This document shows, in pieces, positions 1 to 7,661 of a stretch of DNA of 64,000 nt. Made by a program: the position numbers and the translations under genes. Origin of the DNA: a virus. The stretch lies in IMG/VR virus record IMGVR_UViG_3300034072_002212, positions 94,417 through 158,416 of that record; one strand, given 5' to 3'. Within the stretch, counting starts at the first letter, position 1. Each line of letters starts with the position of its first letter. Under the pieces are notes generated by a model. That model ran no database searches. It saw nothing but the letters and a program-made list of their open reading frames with translations, and was not told where the DNA came from.

Positions 1-1507
1 GGTAGTTGAGAACCTTGCGATGCTTATCGAAGAAGTCATAGCGGTTCTCGACCTGGAAGGCTTCCTCAACGACGCCCTTCAGCTCAAGAAGCTGAGTTGG
101 CACCTTCGCTGGATCACCCTCATCGTATAGGTCCTGAGATTCATATACACCCTCAAGGTGCACCTGGACATTATGATTCATGAGCATCGCGTAGGTAACC
201 ACGTCCCACGTGGAAGTGAACTTGGGGTCCACGTTCACGCAGATGTCACCCATCTTCAACTGCTCACCAATCTTGGTGCGAACAAAGCGCGAGCCCTCGA
301 CATTGTCCAGACGCTCGTGGAACATCTCCTCGAGAACATCGAGGAATGGACGGTCAGCATCTGGGCCCTTGGGTGGCAGCGGGATCTTGTCACCGTTTGC
401 GTCCAAGAGATACTTGATGCGGCCCTTGCCCGTGCCTAGCATTTCATAGCCAATCTGCTCCACACCCTCATCGTCGATGTAGGTATTGGTTGGCAGATAG
501 TTGCGGCCATCCAGCTTCTCACCCTGGATGCTCCAGCTTTCCTTGTTCAGGTTGTAGCCAAGGAACACCTTGCCATAAGCTGCTAGGGTGAACGGAGAGC
601 TCACGTCGTAGCTGATGGTGAAGTTGGGGTTGATGCTCTCACGCACCTTGCGCTGAATCGTTGTGTAGACGCAACCGTGCTGGAACTTGCCAACACCGAG
701 GAAGTGCATCCAGTCTCGGTCCTGTAGGAGACCATCGTCCCTCATGTCCAGGATACGTCCAAGTGCCATCTCAAAGTTTTCCTTGTGATGGCTTGCCAGC
801 GACCAACCCTCGAAAGGATAGTGCTTGACGTTCTCATACCAGTTCTTGGATTCGCTTGGATTACGACCCTGAACGACGTTCAGGAACTTGGTTGCGCCCG
901 GAACGCGATTGGCAACGAAGTAGTCGTTGTTGATGAGAGTCTGAAGCATGCAGGCATAGAACAGGCGAACGTTCTTGTCCTTGGGATCCTTGCCGTTCTT
1001 GATGATCAGATCATCCAATGCCTGCTTGTTGCCCGAATCAACGACATTGGGATCTAGCGGATGCTCAAGACGTGCGAGGTGCTGGTCGATGTTGCCAATC
1101 TGAATACCACCAGTGGGAAAGTCGAGGATCATCGACCAATCGCAGTTGGCTTCCATCCAGCGCATCATGCGCTCGCGGGTCTTGTCACCCTCGAACTTGA
1201 TAGCACCAGTCTGGATCTGGAATCCACCCGAGTCACCCAGAACGGTCGTTGGGCCGCGATCGCGTCCGGTGACCATGTCCTTGCGCTCAGAGAGGCCGGC
1301 ACTCTTTGCTGCCTGACCCGCCGAGTAGAGCGAGCATGGCAGGTAGAACAGGCTGCTGTTCGGGTTAAAGAAGTTCAGCTCTTCCCTAGGAATGGGAGGC
1401 TCACGCTTCGGGTTCTCCGCGTTCACATAGCGGACATACATTTCGGAGATAGCGGGAGTGAATCGCGCATAGTCGCGATACCGCTTGGAGTAGTCAATTC
1501 CGGGCAT
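1..1507 (-). CDS. TGT-superfamily (DpdA-like) base-exchange enzyme, cut by left edge
   Basis: Member of the tRNA-guanine transglycosylase superfamily, which exchanges guanine for a 7-deazaguanine; phage members (DpdA) modify DNA. Read from ATG at 1507 (GAGG 7 bases upstream) with no stop to the left edge, so at least 502 residues and partial. Visible: GDSGGFQ at residues 91-97 (TGT substrate-pocket Asp motif), LDFPT near 128-132, FLNVVQG (TGT: FGIVQGG), then FLGVG followed by SYDVSSPF where TGTs carry the nucleophilic Asp. DpdA fits better than a queuine tRNA enzyme because the sequence is long and diverged, but a tRNA substrate is not excluded. No preQ0 biosynthesis gene (queC/D/E, folE) is in the window. 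A TAAATA box lies about 50 bases upstream. Confidence 0.75.
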   Translation of the reverse strand, partial: MPGIDYSKRYRDYARFTPAISEMYVRYVNAENPKREPPIPREELNFFNPNSSLFYLPCSLYSAGQAAKSAGLSERKDMVTGRDRGPTTVLGDSGGFQIQTGAIKFEGDKTRERMMRWMEANCDWSMILDFPTGGIQIGNIDQHLARLEHPLDPNVVDSGNKQALDDLIIKNGKDPKDKNVRLFYACMLQTLINNDYFVANRVPGATKFLNVVQGRNPSESKNWYENVKHYPFEGWSLASHHKENFEMALGRILDMRDDGLLQDRDWMHFLGVGKFQHGCVYTTIQRKVRESINPNFTISYDVSSPFTLAAYGKVFLGYNLNKESWSIQGEKLDGRNYLPTNTYIDDEGVEQIGYEMLGTGKGRIKYLLDANGDKIPLPPKGPDADRPFLDVLEEMFHERLDNVEGSRFVRTKIGEQLKMGDICVNVDPKFTSTWDVVTYAMLMNHNVQVHLEGVYESQDLYDEGDPAKVPTQLLELKGVVEEAFQVENRYDFFDKHRKVLNY

Positions 1508-1554
1508 TAACGGCCTCTTGTTCTTTTTCGGGTTAACCTCACTTTAGGCTACCC

Positions 1555-1560
1555 TATTTA
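1555..1560 (-). promoter_or_regulatory. late promoter box TAAATA for the DpdA-like gene
   Basis: The minus strand reads CCTAAATAGGG 48 bases before the ATG at 1507. Same core as the boxes upstream of many virion genes here and close to the T4 late consensus TATAAATA. Confidence 0.55.
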
Positions 1561-1566
1561 GGCACG

Positions 1567-2403
1567 TCAACTTCTGAATGTAATCCTGGTGATTTTACCC
1601 TGGTCGGCGGGGAGAACCAGCTCATCGTCCTCGAGCTGCTCATAGGCGTTATAGACCCAGAACCTCACCCACATCAAGTTTGCTTCGATGGAATAAGCGT
1701 GGATCCCGGTATTGTGATCGAACTCATGAGTCTCGATGTCGAACCAGTCCCACAGACCTGGAGTGCCTGGCTCAACGGAACCCTGAACCGTCAGCTTGCC
1801 GGTGAAGTTGTCATTGTGGAGCACAACGGTGTGAAGACCCGCGGTGTTTCCAGTCTGCATGGAACCCGGCAATGCGCTGGAAAAGCGGAACGAAGTTTCG
1901 CCCCCGTCTTCTTCCTCAGCAAAGGTGTGGAGATCTTCATACAAGACAGTCTGGCTAGGACGTGGATCAAAGACAGGACCCTGTAGAAGCTCTAGGAAGC
2001 CCCTCTGACACTCGTTGGCATCAACGTAGAGCATATGAGTGGATCCGTCAGTGTTGGTCACTGTGACGCTGTAGCTGTAGGTCTGAAGCAGCCAGTCAGC
2101 CATGATGTCTGGCTCGATGTTGAGCTTGCAGATGCCTTTGGCTTCATTGACAATCTTCAGATCCTTTGTCCACATCAATTTGTTGGTGCGGTGATCATAG
2201 ATGTTGATCTTGGCGCTGCGACCCATCATATTAACGGGCTTGCGGTCGGTGTTTCTAACCACGAACTCGATGGTATTCTGCACGTCTTTGAAGACACGGA
2301 AGTCATTGGTGTTCATGGGCAGGTTCCAATTCACGACGCCATGGGGAAACTCCCTGAGGGTCAGTTCAATCTTGCGCTTCTTGTCGATGAGAAAGACTGT
2401 CAT
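1567..2403 (-). CDS. putative virion protein, unknown function
   Basis: 278 residues, ATG at 2403. I do not recognise a specific family. The first ~100 residues alternate hydrophobic and polar positions as in a beta-rich domain, with a middle phrase (YSYSVTVTNTDGS) typical of the N-terminal baseplate-attachment domain of BppU-like fibres and related phage structural proteins. The C-terminal half (LTVQGSVEP... FWVYNAYEQL) also looks beta-rich. A late-promoter palindrome lies about 40 bases upstream, which supports a late structural role. Calling it a baseplate or fibre component is inference. Confidence 0.6.
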   Translation of the reverse strand: MTVFLIDKKRKIELTLREFPHGVVNWNLPMNTNDFRVFKDVQNTIEFVVRNTDRKPVNMMGRSAKINIYDHRTNKLMWTKDLKIVNEAKGICKLNIEPDIMADWLLQTYSYSVTVTNTDGSTHMLYVDANECQRGFLELLQGPVFDPRPSQTVLYEDLHTFAEEEDGGETSFRFSSALPGSMQTGNTAGLHTVVLHNDNFTGKLTVQGSVEPGTPGLWDWFDIETHEFDHNTGIHAYSIEANLMWVRFWVYNAYEQLEDDELVLPADQGKITRITFRS

Positions 2404-2434
2404 ATGGGCCCTCAGGAAACCCAGATCGGCTGGG

Positions 2435-2453
2435 CTAAATACCCAGTATTTAG
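2435..2453. promoter_or_regulatory. palindromic bidirectional late promoter
   Basis: CTAAATAC (2435-2442), three bases, GTATTTAG (2446-2453): a perfect inverted repeat that places a TAAATA box on each strand. It sits between the divergent genes starting at 2403 (minus) and 2477 (plus), at 30-45 bases from each start. Confidence 0.6.
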
Positions 2454-2476
2454 TAGAGAGTTCAGGTCAACCTAAC

Positions 2477-2842
2477 GTGCTGCCACAATTGGAAAACTTC
2501 CCATTCCTCACGCTAGGTCGTTACCTAGAGCAGGAATACCTTGGCATCGTAGGAAACTCTGATAATCAGATCACCTCGATGTATATCTACAACTCTCTGC
2601 CCGATGAAGAGCACAAGAAGCTTTTCCTGCAGCTTGGTGATGAGTGGTGGTGGGAAACAAACCGCCAGATGCCAATCAACGTCACCCTCAAGGATCGCTG
2701 GGCTATCTTCCGCCCATACCTCAAGACCTTCATTACCAGCGATTTCGAGATCATCCAGGGACCTTGCGTGTCCCTAGACACTGTGATGGTCAAGCGCGTC
2801 AAGCGCCGTCAGATTCAGCTTGTTCGCAAGACCGACGACTAA
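2477..2842 (+). CDS. conserved phage protein of unknown function
   Basis: 121 residues from a GTG at 2477, chosen because AGG lies about 10 bases upstream and because the frame before it is antisense to the neighbouring gene. Begins LPQLENFPFLTLGRYLEQEY and carries a Trp-rich patch (GDEWWWETNRQMPI). I recall similar short proteins in T4-like cyanophages but cannot name a function. The stop codon overlaps that of the convergent gene at 2839. Expressed from the plus side of the palindromic late promoter, so probably late. Confidence 0.65.
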   Translation: MLPQLENFPFLTLGRYLEQEYLGIVGNSDNQITSMYIYNSLPDEEHKKLFLQLGDEWWWETNRQMPINVTLKDRWAIFRPYLKTFITSDFEIIQGPCVSLDTVMVKRVKRRQIQLVRKTDD

Positions 2843-3237
2843 AAGGTCAGCCTAAACATCAACGCATCGTTGATGTCCTTAAATGTCCAATTGATATAGC
2901 AGCGCGCATCCGCACCTAGGTGTGGAACTTCAAGCGTGAATGCCCAAGAGTCTTTGATGTTAAGATCAATCCAGTTGAGACATTCTTCAAACACCTGAGC
3001 AAAGGTGTTCTCCGTGACGCTCATATCCATGGAGACTTTGTGCTCATGCTCTTCATCCACAAAGTGGAGAAAACGTCCATCCATAAGATGGATTTCATTG
3101 GCTTGAACAGGGCAAAGCGGAATGCTGTAGATGACTTGCTCAGTTGGATAGAGCGTGGATATCACATCCACTTCAAGTCTCGGACCACCGGGAAGGTGGC
3201 AAGCAACTACCTTCTGGTAGCGTCTATTCGGCACCAC
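2839..3237 (-). CDS. small protein with recurring C-terminal motif, unknown function
   Basis: 132 residues from GTG at 3237; no ATG is available near the start, and the start overlaps the preceding gene by 14 bases, implying translational coupling. The C terminus reads WTFKDINDALMFRLTF. This pattern (aromatic-x-D/E-x-x-D-A-x-x-F-K/R-L) recurs at the C termini of the proteins at 6573 and 11455 and, more loosely, those at 43691, 53631 and 54298. Function unknown. Confidence 0.6.
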   Translation of the reverse strand: MVPNRRYQKVVACHLPGGPRLEVDVISTLYPTEQVIYSIPLCPVQANEIHLMDGRFLHFVDEEHEHKVSMDMSVTENTFAQVFEECLNWIDLNIKDSWAFTLEVPHLGADARCYINWTFKDINDALMFRLTF

Positions 3238-3832
3238 TTGGAGTATTCTCCAGCATGAGGTTCATCTGAGTCACGACCACGTGAGCGTAGGAGACCGCGT
3301 GGGCCTTCTTGAAGCCGTACAGGCTCTCATCACCTGGTGTCCAGATCTCTTTCTTGATGTCTTCCCACTCTTGACCAATGAGGTGCTTCTTGCGTGGACG
3401 AATCAACGCCAAGAAGATCGCAATGTCCATAATGCTCCTGGGCTTGTAGGCACTCAAGAGATCGCTTGTTGGAATGCCGTCGATGACACCACCAAGCTGG
3501 AACAACTGTTCAGTGATCAGAGGCTCATCCAAGAGTTCCCACATGGGTTCGCGGGAGATCAGCTCTTGGAGATGTGCTTCGTCCCTTACTCCCTTGTAGA
3601 TGTGGAGGTTGAGGAAGTCCAGCTTGAAGTAGCCGCGTTCCTCTGCCTCTTCATAGGGAATGCTCGCAAAGCCTGTAAGGGGGTCTGTGGGAATGGACTG
3701 TAGGTAAACGCCCACATTGTGCTTGCGAAGGTCATCGCGCTCTACGCGGCTCGCAGGGATATGTAGAATCCCTTTGAGAGCCTCGTCACGATTTGCGAAG
3801 TCAATGTCGACGTCTGGAACAAACTTACCCAT
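3224..3832 (-). CDS. miniature DNA polymerase III alpha-like (C-family) protein
   Basis: 202 residues aligning with separated pieces of the palm/thumb of bacterial DNA polymerase III alpha (over 1100 residues in E. coli). PDVDIDF at 6-12 matches PDFDVDF, which holds catalytic D401 and D403; RKHNVGV at 36-42 matches GKHAGGV; FKLDFLNL at 69-76 matches KFDFLGL with D555; LFQLGG at 110-115 matches VFQLES; ALIRP at 142-146 matches ALFRP; YGFKKAHAVSYA at 172-183 matches YGFNKSHSAAYA. All three palm aspartates are kept, but the PHP, fingers, beta-binding and OB domains are missing, and 62 rather than about 150 residues separate D9 and D72. Homology is clear; activity is not. It could be a mini polymerase, a nucleotidyltransferase or a decoy. 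Confidence 0.8.
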   Translation of the reverse strand: MGKFVPDVDIDFANRDEALKGILHIPASRVERDDLRKHNVGVYLQSIPTDPLTGFASIPYEEAEERGYFKLDFLNLHIYKGVRDEAHLQELISREPMWELLDEPLITEQLFQLGGVIDGIPTSDLLSAYKPRSIMDIAIFLALIRPRKKHLIGQEWEDIKKEIWTPGDESLYGFKKAHAVSYAHVVVTQMNLMLENTPSGAE

Positions 3833-3854
3833 ACGACCAGCTTAAAGAAACTGG

Positions 3855-4205
3855 TTAGCGGGCGTCAATTTTGTTAGCCAATTCTCGCTCGATTTCGCGC
3901 AGCTTGTCCATGATGCGGTTGTTGGCTTTGATCAAACGCTGTTGCTTGGTTTCAAGTTCACGGATCTTGTTGCGCGCTTCCTTGAGCTGTGTCTCCATCT
4001 GAGTCACATACTCAGCCTTGGGAAACGTGTGATATTCCCCATCAATCTCAATCGTCTTGGTGTGGCTGTTCTGAGCCTTAAGACCACCAATCACGCGACT
4101 AGCCATCTTGTCCTTGGACACTGGCGCAGTCGCGGGCTTGGCTGTCTTATTGTCGCGGTAAAGCGGACCGCCATACATCGAGTTGTAGAAGTTATCGTCG
4201 TCCAT
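3855..4205 (-). CDS. coiled-coil protein, unknown function
   Basis: 116 residues, ATG at 4205. The N-terminal 50 residues are low in secondary-structure signal; from about residue 65 to the end is a strongly charged heptad region (METQLKEARNKIRELETKQQ) that should form a coiled coil. It lies in a tight run of minus-strand genes between the polymerase-like gene and the gene at 4214 (gap 8 bases). No family recognised. Confidence 0.6.
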   Translation of the reverse strand: MDDDNFYNSMYGGPLYRDNKTAKPATAPVSKDKMASRVIGGLKAQNSHTKTIEIDGEYHTFPKAEYVTQMETQLKEARNKIRELETKQQRLIKANNRIMDKLREIERELANKIDAR

Positions 4206-4213
4206 GCTTCTAC

Positions 4214-4549
4214 TTATCGGTTGTAGGTGAAGTCTTTCTCAACCAGTGAGGTCTGGCCGTAACGATAACGACCCTTACTCATAAGGTGGATCAACTTTTC
4301 GCCGCCGCTCATATCGTCCATGGCATCCCAATCGATACCAAACTTTGCGTAGGCATCAGCGTCACAGAGTTTGACCTGCATGGCAAGTTTCTGGAGTGCG
4401 GCATCACGCTCTTGGACAGCAAGATCCAAGACAGCCATTGCGGTGTCGTAGGCCGCAAGCGCGCTGGCATAGAACTCGTTGCCAGAACTACGAGCAAAGT
4501 CTGCGATATCAGTCTGGTTAGCGTCGAGGTTGCGCTTGGTCAGCTTCAC
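4214..4549 (-). CDS. helical protein, unknown function
   Basis: 111 residues from GTG at 4549; GGAGA lies 6-7 bases upstream inside the end of the preceding gene, and the two genes overlap by 4 bases. The middle (YDTAMAVLDLAVQERDAALQ) is a long helix. The opening (LTKRNLDANQTDIADFARSS) is polar. No domain recognised. Coupled translation suggests it works with the collagen-like protein upstream. Confidence 0.55.
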   Translation of the reverse strand: MKLTKRNLDANQTDIADFARSSGNEFYASALAAYDTAMAVLDLAVQERDAALQKLAMQVKLCDADAYAKFGIDWDAMDDMSGGEKLIHLMSKGRYRYGQTSLVEKDFTYNR

Positions 4550-5310
4550 TTGCGCTCTCCCATAACCTTGCGGATCAGACGCATGATGAGACCCTCGTCG
4601 ATGACCGCATCCTTGCCAGGATCACCCTTGTCGCCCTTGTCACCCTTGATTCCCTGCATACCCATTGGTCCCACGGGTCCTGGAACTCCGGGAGGACCGA
4701 CTGGACCCACAGTCCCATAAGGATTGGAGATCGTGGTGTTCACACCAATCCCGCCAACATTTGCAGCATAGGTAGTTGGATAGAAGGTGTTCATCTTGCT
4801 GTTCAGGCTTCCATAGGTAGCGTTGAGGTTCAGCTTGGCACTCAGATAGTCCGCATTATCCTTGGCGGCGCGTTCTGTGACAGCATCCATGTCCGTGAGC
4901 TTCACAGCACTTGCGAGCTTGTTCGCGGCCCTGTGGAGGGCTGTCTGGGCGTCCTCGAACTCCTTGAGGACCTGCTCATAGAGTGGATTCAGCTGATCCG
5001 CACGAGCGATATCAACCATGTGATCAAAGTTATCAATTGGTCGGTAGCCTCGAGGGAAGACAGTCTTCAACGCGTCCAGACGTTCGCGATGCTTGGCCTC
5101 ACGAACTTCCTTTTCACGACGATATTCGTCCATCTTCTCAAGCTCTTCCGGCGTGGGCTGGTAAGGAGCCGCGACGGTCCACTGAGTTCCATCATTCACA
5201 TAATACTGGCCGGAGGAGTCGCTAGTGCAGAGATCGCCAGCATGGCCATAAATGCCAGTACCGAGACCGCCACCGAGCGTACCTGGAGAAGTTTTTGGTA
5301 GAATAGACAT
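4546..5310 (-). CDS. collagen-like phage protein
   Basis: 254 residues. ATG at 5310 is chosen because it forms a TGATG overlap with the preceding stop; a longer frame upstream only reads through that gene. Residues from about 200 to 240 are Gly-X-Y repeats (GPVGPPGVPGPVGPMG, then GDKGDKGDPGKD), the signature of a collagen-like triple helix, so the protein is probably a trimer. The part before it is Gly-rich at the N terminus and then helical. Collagen-like segments occur in phage tail fibres and head decorations; which of these applies is unknown. Confidence 0.7.
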   Translation of the reverse strand: MSILPKTSPGTLGGGLGTGIYGHAGDLCTSDSSGQYYVNDGTQWTVAAPYQPTPEELEKMDEYRREKEVREAKHRERLDALKTVFPRGYRPIDNFDHMVDIARADQLNPLYEQVLKEFEDAQTALHRAANKLASAVKLTDMDAVTERAAKDNADYLSAKLNLNATYGSLNSKMNTFYPTTYAANVGGIGVNTTISNPYGTVGPVGPPGVPGPVGPMGMQGIKGDKGDKGDPGKDAVIDEGLIMRLIRKVMGERK

Positions 5311-6050
5311 CAAACACCTGCCTCTTCGAGGATCATGCGGATCTGCTCGACCTCTTCCTTGTTGTCCCGGATCTTGGGCAACCAGTACATGGGATTGATC
5401 CACTCTTTCACCAGGTGTAACTGCTCGTCACTCAATCTGTCAAATAGTGGTTGACCCACGCCGCTGTAGAGCAACCAAGGAGAGATTCGCCCCTTGCGAA
5501 TCCACGCTGTTGCCTGTGCGGTTGGAACCTTGCGGAAAAAGTCTACCCAATTCTCACCATACTCTCGTCCCCACTGTTCCATGAGCAGAATGTTGCGCTC
5601 AACGGCCTTCATGGGAGGCTCTTTCTTGGCGAGCTCTCGAGTCCAGGACTCATACCAAACGTCGTTGGTCCAGTCGTCCAGCTTGACACCACCCTTGATC
5701 AAGAATTCGCAGAACCCTGCGGGTTCAATAGCCATGATATTCTCAATGTGACGACCAAACTTGGTGAATGCGGTGAAGTATTGGCTCTCCATGAAGTCTT
5801 CATAGGTCTTGGGCTTCTTGGAGCGCAGACTCAGTTCATAGAACTTCTGGAAGGCCATGAAACCAATACGGATATACTTCTCGTCACGCCACAACCAGCG
5901 ACGCTTCTTCTCGCACATATGAGCCACCAGACTCTTCTCGCGTGCGAAGTCCTTTTTACAGAACTCGCATGTGAAAAGAGGCTTCTTAGGTGCTTCCTTG
6001 GTTTCAGCCTTCTTGGTGCTCTTGGGCTTTGCCACCGCCGCGTTAGCCAT
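5310..6050 (-). CDS. zinc-finger conserved T4-like protein
   Basis: 246 residues; ATG at 6050 is preferred to a start 21 bases upstream because it overlaps the preceding stop by 8 bases (ATGGCTAA). After a Lys/Ala-rich N terminus comes CEFCKKDFAREKSLVAHMCE, a C2HC zinc-finger pattern. The rest is helical (FMAFQKFYELSLRSKKPKTY, later WINPMYWLPKI). I recall proteins with this same finger plus helical body in T4-like cyanophages, without a defined role. Nucleic-acid binding is inferred from the finger. Confidence 0.65.
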   Translation of the reverse strand: MANAAVAKPKSTKKAETKEAPKKPLFTCEFCKKDFAREKSLVAHMCEKKRRWLWRDEKYIRIGFMAFQKFYELSLRSKKPKTYEDFMESQYFTAFTKFGRHIENIMAIEPAGFCEFLIKGGVKLDDWTNDVWYESWTRELAKKEPPMKAVERNILLMEQWGREYGENWVDFFRKVPTAQATAWIRKGRISPWLLYSGVGQPLFDRLSDEQLHLVKEWINPMYWLPKIRDNKEEVEQIRMILEEAGV

Positions 6051-6573
6051 TGGTCTTCTTGAACTCATCAACTAGCGATTTGGCTTCCTTGTCGTCCATA
6101 GCCATGTCCCTGAGGAGTTGCTTGAACGACTCAACGTCATACTTGCTCTTCAGCAGCGCAAGCTCTTCGTCGTTGATCTGAGGATGAAGGTTCAGGAACA
6201 CCTGATCCACCTTGGCCATGGTCTTCTTGCGACTGGCTAAGGGAACCCAACCATGTCGCTGCTGAACACCAGTGCCAGCCGCGCACATGAGGCGCCACTG
6301 AAGATCAGGATGCTTGGCCAGATCCCAGAAGCCCTGGTTCACGAACTCGTTGACGTTCAGGATCGCATCACTGACTTCATCGGGATTGTAGCTGAACACC
6401 ACGCTCTGCCACTTCATGGCGACTAGCGGGCTGAAGGTCTTTGCGAGCTCTTCGGGCTGTTCTTCCAGCCACGTGAACCGCTTCTTGTCAGCCCAATACA
6501 TCTCGTCCTTGATATCAAGGCTGGGTTTCTTTGGTGCGGCTTCCTTTTTGGTGGTTGCTTTCTTTGCTGCCAT
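6043..6573 (-). CDS. possible clamp-loader small subunit (gp62-like)
   Basis: 176 residues, ATG at 6573 in a TAATG overlap with the upstream gene. A Lys-rich start (KKATTKKEAAPKK) is followed by a helical body. The order of features (a run ending ILNVNEFVN, then DLQWRLMCAAGTGVQQRHGW, then a segment like an I..YY repeat and a C-terminal charged helix) resembles T4 gp62, the small subunit of the sliding-clamp loader. The match is a pattern impression only: no catalytic motif exists in gp62 to test. Alternative: unknown T4-like protein. Confidence 0.4.
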   Translation of the reverse strand: MAAKKATTKKEAAPKKPSLDIKDEMYWADKKRFTWLEEQPEELAKTFSPLVAMKWQSVVFSYNPDEVSDAILNVNEFVNQGFWDLAKHPDLQWRLMCAAGTGVQQRHGWVPLASRKKTMAKVDQVFLNLHPQINDEELALLKSKYDVESFKQLLRDMAMDDKEAKSLVDEFKKTNG

Positions 6574-6836
6574 TATGTTCCACCCCAGGTGAGTTTGAAT
6601 AGTAGGGCGTCTCGGACGTTCTCAAATAACCAGAGAAACAGTCCACCCTCGATCTTCCAGTGATCGACGCCTTGTTCCATATCTATCACGATCTTCTGAG
6701 AGCCTTGGTTCATCCAAAAGCCCTCATGACGGCCAGTGAGGTTCGCACGCATCCAGAGGATGATATCCTCTTCCTTGCTATCGTCCCAGGACCAGATAAC
6801 AGGATAGGGTTGAGCAATGGTGATTTTAACTTCCAT
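6573..6836 (-). CDS. small protein with recurring C-terminal motif
   Basis: 87 residues from ATG at 6836 (a TTG two codons earlier is possible). Ends LFENVRDALLFKLTWGGT, the same aromatic-x-E-x-x-D-A-x-x-F-K-L pattern as the protein at 2839 and related proteins in this window. Trp-rich (IWSWDD, ILWM, FWMNQG). TAATG overlap with the following gene. Function unknown. Confidence 0.6.
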   Translation of the reverse strand: MEVKITIAQPYPVIWSWDDSKEEDIILWMRANLTGRHEGFWMNQGSQKIVIDMEQGVDHWKIEGGLFLWLFENVRDALLFKLTWGGT

Positions 6837-6872
6837 GCCCAACCCTAACGTGGTGACCCCTAGAGAGTCAAT

Positions 6873-7160
6873 TTATCGGACCCGTTTGCTCTCGATGAAC
6901 TCGAGAGCCTGGTTCCTCCAATGTTGCCGCCAGCGACGTAGATCCTTCTCTCTGAAGTCTCTTTCCTCTAGCTTAATCTCTGTTCTCCAGAAATAATCCC
7001 TGATGTAGTGGTGCCACACACCCAGGGGGCCGGGTTCAAACTGTTGCTCGATGAAGACCGCAGTGACTTCCTTCAACATGAGCTCTGCGGCTTCTTCAAC
7101 CAATTCAGCGCGCGAAGGCGGATCTAAGTCAACGCCGGGAAGAAGAATCAGTTTGCCCAT
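6873..7160 (-). CDS. small charged protein, unknown function
   Basis: 95 residues; ATG at 7160 overlaps the preceding stop by one base (TAATG), which decides the start over an upstream in-frame ATG inside the neighbour. C-terminal half is rich in Arg, Glu and Trp (YFWRTEIKLEERDFREKD, LRRWRQHWRNQALEFIE). No family recognised. Confidence 0.6.
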   Translation of the reverse strand: MGKLILLPGVDLDPPSRAELVEEAAELMLKEVTAVFIEQQFEPGPLGVWHHYIRDYFWRTEIKLEERDFREKDLRRWRQHWRNQALEFIESKRVR

Positions 7161-7660
7161 TATACCAGTTGCGTGATGTCCAGAGATTCTGGGATCTTGT
7201 TGGTGTCCTTGACGAAGAAGCAGCAAAGCGGATTCTTGTCATCATCCAGTGGAGCAGCCAGGAGATGCCCATACTTCAGCTTGGGAAAATACCACTTCAC
7301 GTCGGGAAAGACGTTCATGATCTCAATGTCATGAAAGTGTGGCATGTAGCCGTTGATGGGGTTGATGCTGAATGCTTCAAAGGGACGATCGTTGATCTGC
7401 TTCAACGAAATGATCTCGAGGTCACCTGAGTTCTTGTCACCAATCACGATGCTCCAGTCCATTGGCATCTGTATCCTATACTTGCCTAGTCGGAGATCAA
7501 CCGCTGGGCTGTTGAAGGACTCTAGGAACAACAATGGGATGAACTGGTAATCAACATTCTGCTGGTCACTATAGTCCAGCACACAATAACGAATATCATC
7601 CACTTCATCAGGAATGTTATTCATCTCAAAGGTGGTATTGTCAGTAGTTAGGATACGCAT
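7160..7660 (-). CDS. conserved protein of unknown function next to uvsW
   Basis: 166 residues, ATG at 7660, one base after the uvsW stop, so part of the uvsW transcript. Mixed alpha/beta composition, with hydrophobic strand-like runs (FIPLLFLESFNSPAVDL, WSIVIGDKN) and a Cys pair (CCFF) near the C terminus. No catalytic motif seen. Tight linkage to uvsW suggests late expression. Confidence 0.6.
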   Translation of the reverse strand: MRILTTDNTTFEMNNIPDEVDDIRYCVLDYSDQQNVDYQFIPLLFLESFNSPAVDLRLGKYRIQMPMDWSIVIGDKNSGDLEIISLKQINDRPFEAFSINPINGYMPHFHDIEIMNVFPDVKWYFPKLKYGHLLAAPLDDDKNPLCCFFVKDTNKIPESLDITQLV

Positions 7661-7661
7661 G

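Noticed and set aside
2201-2476. Upstream extension of the 2477 gene
   Set aside because: It is antisense to the start of the 1567-2403 gene and spans the bidirectional promoter.
4546-5403. Longer start at 5403 for the collagen-like protein
   Set aside because: The extra 31 residues only read through the end of the preceding gene; the TGATG overlap at 5310 is the natural start.
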